DNA of 8,029 nt from an uncultured Eubacteriales bacterium. Lineage in GTDB: Bacteria > Bacillota > Clostridia > Oscillospirales > Acutalibacteraceae. This document shows positions 5,928-8,029 of the stretch, in pieces (position 1 is the first letter of the stretch; every line of letters begins with the position of its first letter). Made by a program: the position numbers and the translations under genes. Location: the NCBI GenBank assembly GCA_900321195.1, contig ONVG01000058.1:1-8029 (forward strand), written 5' to 3'. The notes beneath the pieces were generated by a model. It was given only the letters and a program-made list of their open reading frames with translations. It made no database searches and was not told the DNA's origin.

Positions 5928-8029
5928 ATGCAGCCATTAACAAACAGCTTATACGACCCGTCATTTGAACATGATAACTGCGGTATCGGAGCGGTGGTTA
6001 ATATTAAAGGAATAAAAACACATAAGACCGTTTCGGATGCGCTAACAATAGTTGAAACATTGGAGCACCGCGCAGGCAAGGATGCCGAAGGAAAAACCGG
6101 TGACGGTGTAGGCATACTTTTACAGATATCACATAAGTTTTTCAAAAAGGAAGCTCAGAAGCTGCATATCCCTATAGGTTCGGAAAGAGATTATGCTGTG
6201 GGAATGTTCTTTTTCCCGCAGAATGAGCTTAGAAGGAACCAGGCAAAGAAAATGTTCGAGATAATTGCCGAGAAGGAAGGACTTGATGTTTTAGGCTGGA
6301 GAAAGGTCCCCTCTCAGCCGGAGGTCTTGGGTGCAAAGGCTCTCGAATGTATGCCTGATATACAGCAGTGTTTTATCGAGCGTCCGGAGGGCGTTGACAG
6401 GGGACTTGATTTTGACAGAAAGCTTTATGTAGCAAGACGCTTTTTTGAGCAGAGCAACGAGGATACATACGTTGTATCGCTTTCAAGCAGAACTATAGTA
6501 TATAAGGGAATGTTCCTTGTAGGAGATCTCAGACGGTTTTTCGTTGACCTTCAGGACGAGGACTATGAATCGGCTATAGCAGTCGTTCATTCACGTTTTT
6601 CCACAAATACATTTCCGAGCTGGCAGAAAGCTCATCCCAACCGCATGATAGTCCATAACGGCGAGATAAACACCATAAGAGGCAATGCGGACAAAATGCT
6701 TGCGCGTGAAGAAACAATGGCATCCGAGCATCTCATGGGTGAGATGGACAAGCTGATACCTGTTGTAAATACAGAAGGCTCCGACTCTGCAATGCTTGAC
6801 AATACGCTTGAATTCCTTGTTATGAGCGGAATGGATCTTCCGCTTGCTGTTATGATAACGATACCTGAGCCCTGGGACAACAACCATGCAATGAGCCAGA
6901 AAAAGCGTGATTTCTACCAGTATTACGCTACGATGATGGAGCCGTGGGACGGCCCTGCGGCGATAGTATTTTCCGACGGTGATATTGTGGGTGCTGTTCT
7001 TGACAGAAACGGTCTGCGCCCGTCACGTTATTATATCACGGATGATGATGACCTTATTCTTTCCTCAGAGGTCGGCGCACTTCCGATACCTGCTGAAAAG
7101 ATAGTATGTAAGGAAAGACTTCATCCCGGAAAAATGCTTCTTGTAGATACAGTCAAGGGCAGACTTATAGATGATGACGAGATAAAGGAGCATTATGCAT
7201 CACGTCAGCCATACGGCGAATGGCTCGACTCAAATCTTATCCGTCTTAAATACCTCAAAGTGCCGAATGCAAAGGTCGAGGAGCATCCGAGAGCCGAAAA
7301 GCGCCGTCTGCAAAAAGCTTTCGGCTATACCTATGAAGATATCATGGATAATATCCTTCCAATGGCAAAAGACGGCAAGGAGCCTATTGCCGCAATGGGC
7401 TGTGATAAGCCTATTGCTGTACTTTCAAAACAGCCTGTACCGCTTTTCGATTACTTCAAGCAGATATTCGCGCAGGTAACAAATCCGCCTATAGATGCTA
7501 TCCGTGAGGAAATAGTTACCTCTACTACTATATATATCGGTGAGGACGGAAATATACTTGAAGAGAAGCCCGATAACTGCAAGGTAATAAAGGTAGTAAA
7601 CCCGATACTTACTTCAACGGGCATGCTCAAGCTCAAAAAGATGAATATATCGGGATTTAAAACAGCAGTCATCCCGATACTTTATTATAAGAACACAAAG
7701 CTTTCAAAGGCTATAAAAAGACTGTTTATCGAAGCAGATAAAGCTTACAGGAACGGCGCAAATATACTCATACTTTCAGACAGAGGCGTTGACGAAAACA
7801 GACTTGCTATCCCGTCGCTTCTTGCAGTATCTGCACTTCATCAGTATCTTGTCGTTACAAAGCGCAGAACATCGCTTTCCGTAGTTCTCGAAAGCGGCGA
7901 GCCGAGAACGGTGCATCATTTTGCAACACTTCTTGGTTACGGTGCTTCAGCAGTCAATCCTTATCTTGCACACAGCACCATCCAGGAGCTTATCGATGAC
8001 GGACTTCTTGACAAGGATTATTATGCGGC
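5928..8029 (+). CDS. gltB: Glutamate synthase large subunit (GOGAT alpha chain), partial at C-terminus
   Basis: The frame is open from the ATG at 5928 to the edge (700 codons plus two bases); the usual protein is about 1500 residues, so about half is present. It transfers the amide of glutamine to 2-oxoglutarate to make two glutamates, with a small flavoprotein subunit supplying electrons. The class II glutamine amidotransferase domain (about 18-415) starts at Cys18 in DNCGIGAVV. That cysteine is the expected N-terminal nucleophile after removal of a 17-residue propeptide. Further motifs are LEHRAGKDAEGKTGDGVGIL (45-64), HSRFSTNTFPSW (221-232), HNGEINTIRGN (243-253) and DRNGLRPSRYY (359-369). 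The central domain follows, with MGCDKPIAVLS (490-500) and QVTNPPIDAIREE (516-528). The FMN/iron-sulfur domain and the C-terminal GXGXG domain lie beyond the window. The start is supported by AAAGGAAG about 7 nt upstream. It is divergent from glnN, its functional partner; gltD is expected downstream but cannot be seen. Confidence 0.96.
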   Translation, partial: MQPLTNSLYDPSFEHDNCGIGAVVNIKGIKTHKTVSDALTIVETLEHRAGKDAEGKTGDGVGILLQISHKFFKKEAQKLHIPIGSERDYAVGMFFFPQNELRRNQAKKMFEIIAEKEGLDVLGWRKVPSQPEVLGAKALECMPDIQQCFIERPEGVDRGLDFDRKLYVARRFFEQSNEDTYVVSLSSRTIVYKGMFLVGDLRRFFVDLQDEDYESAIAVVHSRFSTNTFPSWQKAHPNRMIVHNGEINTIRGNADKMLAREETMASEHLMGEMDKLIPVVNTEGSDSAMLDNTLEFLVMSGMDLPLAVMITIPEPWDNNHAMSQKKRDFYQYYATMMEPWDGPAAIVFSDGDIVGAVLDRNGLRPSRYYITDDDDLILSSEVGALPIPAEKIVCKERLHPGKMLLVDTVKGRLIDDDEIKEHYASRQPYGEWLDSNLIRLKYLKVPNAKVEEHPRAEKRRLQKAFGYTYEDIMDNILPMAKDGKEPIAAMGCDKPIAVLSKQPVPLFDYFKQIFAQVTNPPIDAIREEIVTSTTIYIGEDGNILEEKPDNCKVIKVVNPILTSTGMLKLKKMNISGFKTAVIPILYYKNTKLSKAIKRLFIEADKAYRNGANILILSDRGVDENRLAIPSLLAVSALHQYLVVTKRRTSLSVVLESGEPRTVHHFATLLGYGASAVNPYLAHSTIQELIDDGLLDKDYYA

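Noticed and set aside
5759..6145. 128-codon reverse-strand open frame across the gltB start
   Set aside because: It overlaps the conserved N-terminus of GltB and the gltB promoter on the opposite strand, and its protein shows no domain.

Overview
The window looks like chromosomal DNA of a low- to mid-GC Gram-positive gut or rumen anaerobe, most likely Ruminococcus or a relative in the Oscillospiraceae (Clostridia). This is an inference. It rests on type III glutamine synthetase, an ammonium transporter fused to a P-II domain, a clostridial-looking GH13 enzyme, strong GGAGG-type ribosome binding sites and near-consensus sigma-A promoters. No mobile element, CRISPR array, tRNA or rRNA was seen.

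Layout. Three genes are read leftwards: a GH13 alpha-glucan hydrolase (1-1473, C-terminal end cut by the window edge), amt fused to a P-II domain (1638-3350) and glnN, glutamine synthetase III (3490-5583). One gene is read rightwards from a shared divergent control region: gltB, the large subunit of glutamate synthase (5928 to beyond 8029, cut by the right edge).

How the genes work together. amt, glnN and gltB form a compact ammonium-assimilation island. The transporter admits ammonium, GlnN condenses it with glutamate to give glutamine, and GltB (with a small subunit expected outside the window) transfers the amide to 2-oxoglutarate to regenerate glutamate. The P-II domain on the transporter would sense ATP/ADP and 2-oxoglutarate and gate uptake. 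The GH13 gene has its own promoter beyond a hairpin and is probably an unrelated carbohydrate-utilisation neighbour.

Control elements are the most interesting part. The 344-bp gap between glnN and gltB (5584-5927) carries two strong back-to-back promoters. The glnN leader contains a 15-bp hairpin with an AAUGGA hexaloop and a U-rich tail. Its only two non-Watson-Crick positions are G-U wobbles in glnN-sense RNA but mismatches in the opposite strand. This looks like an attenuator and possibly an ANTAR-protein target. Two other hairpins, one downstream of glnN and one downstream of amt, share apical sequence but have different lower stems. No wholly new protein system is visible; the four proteins belong to known families.
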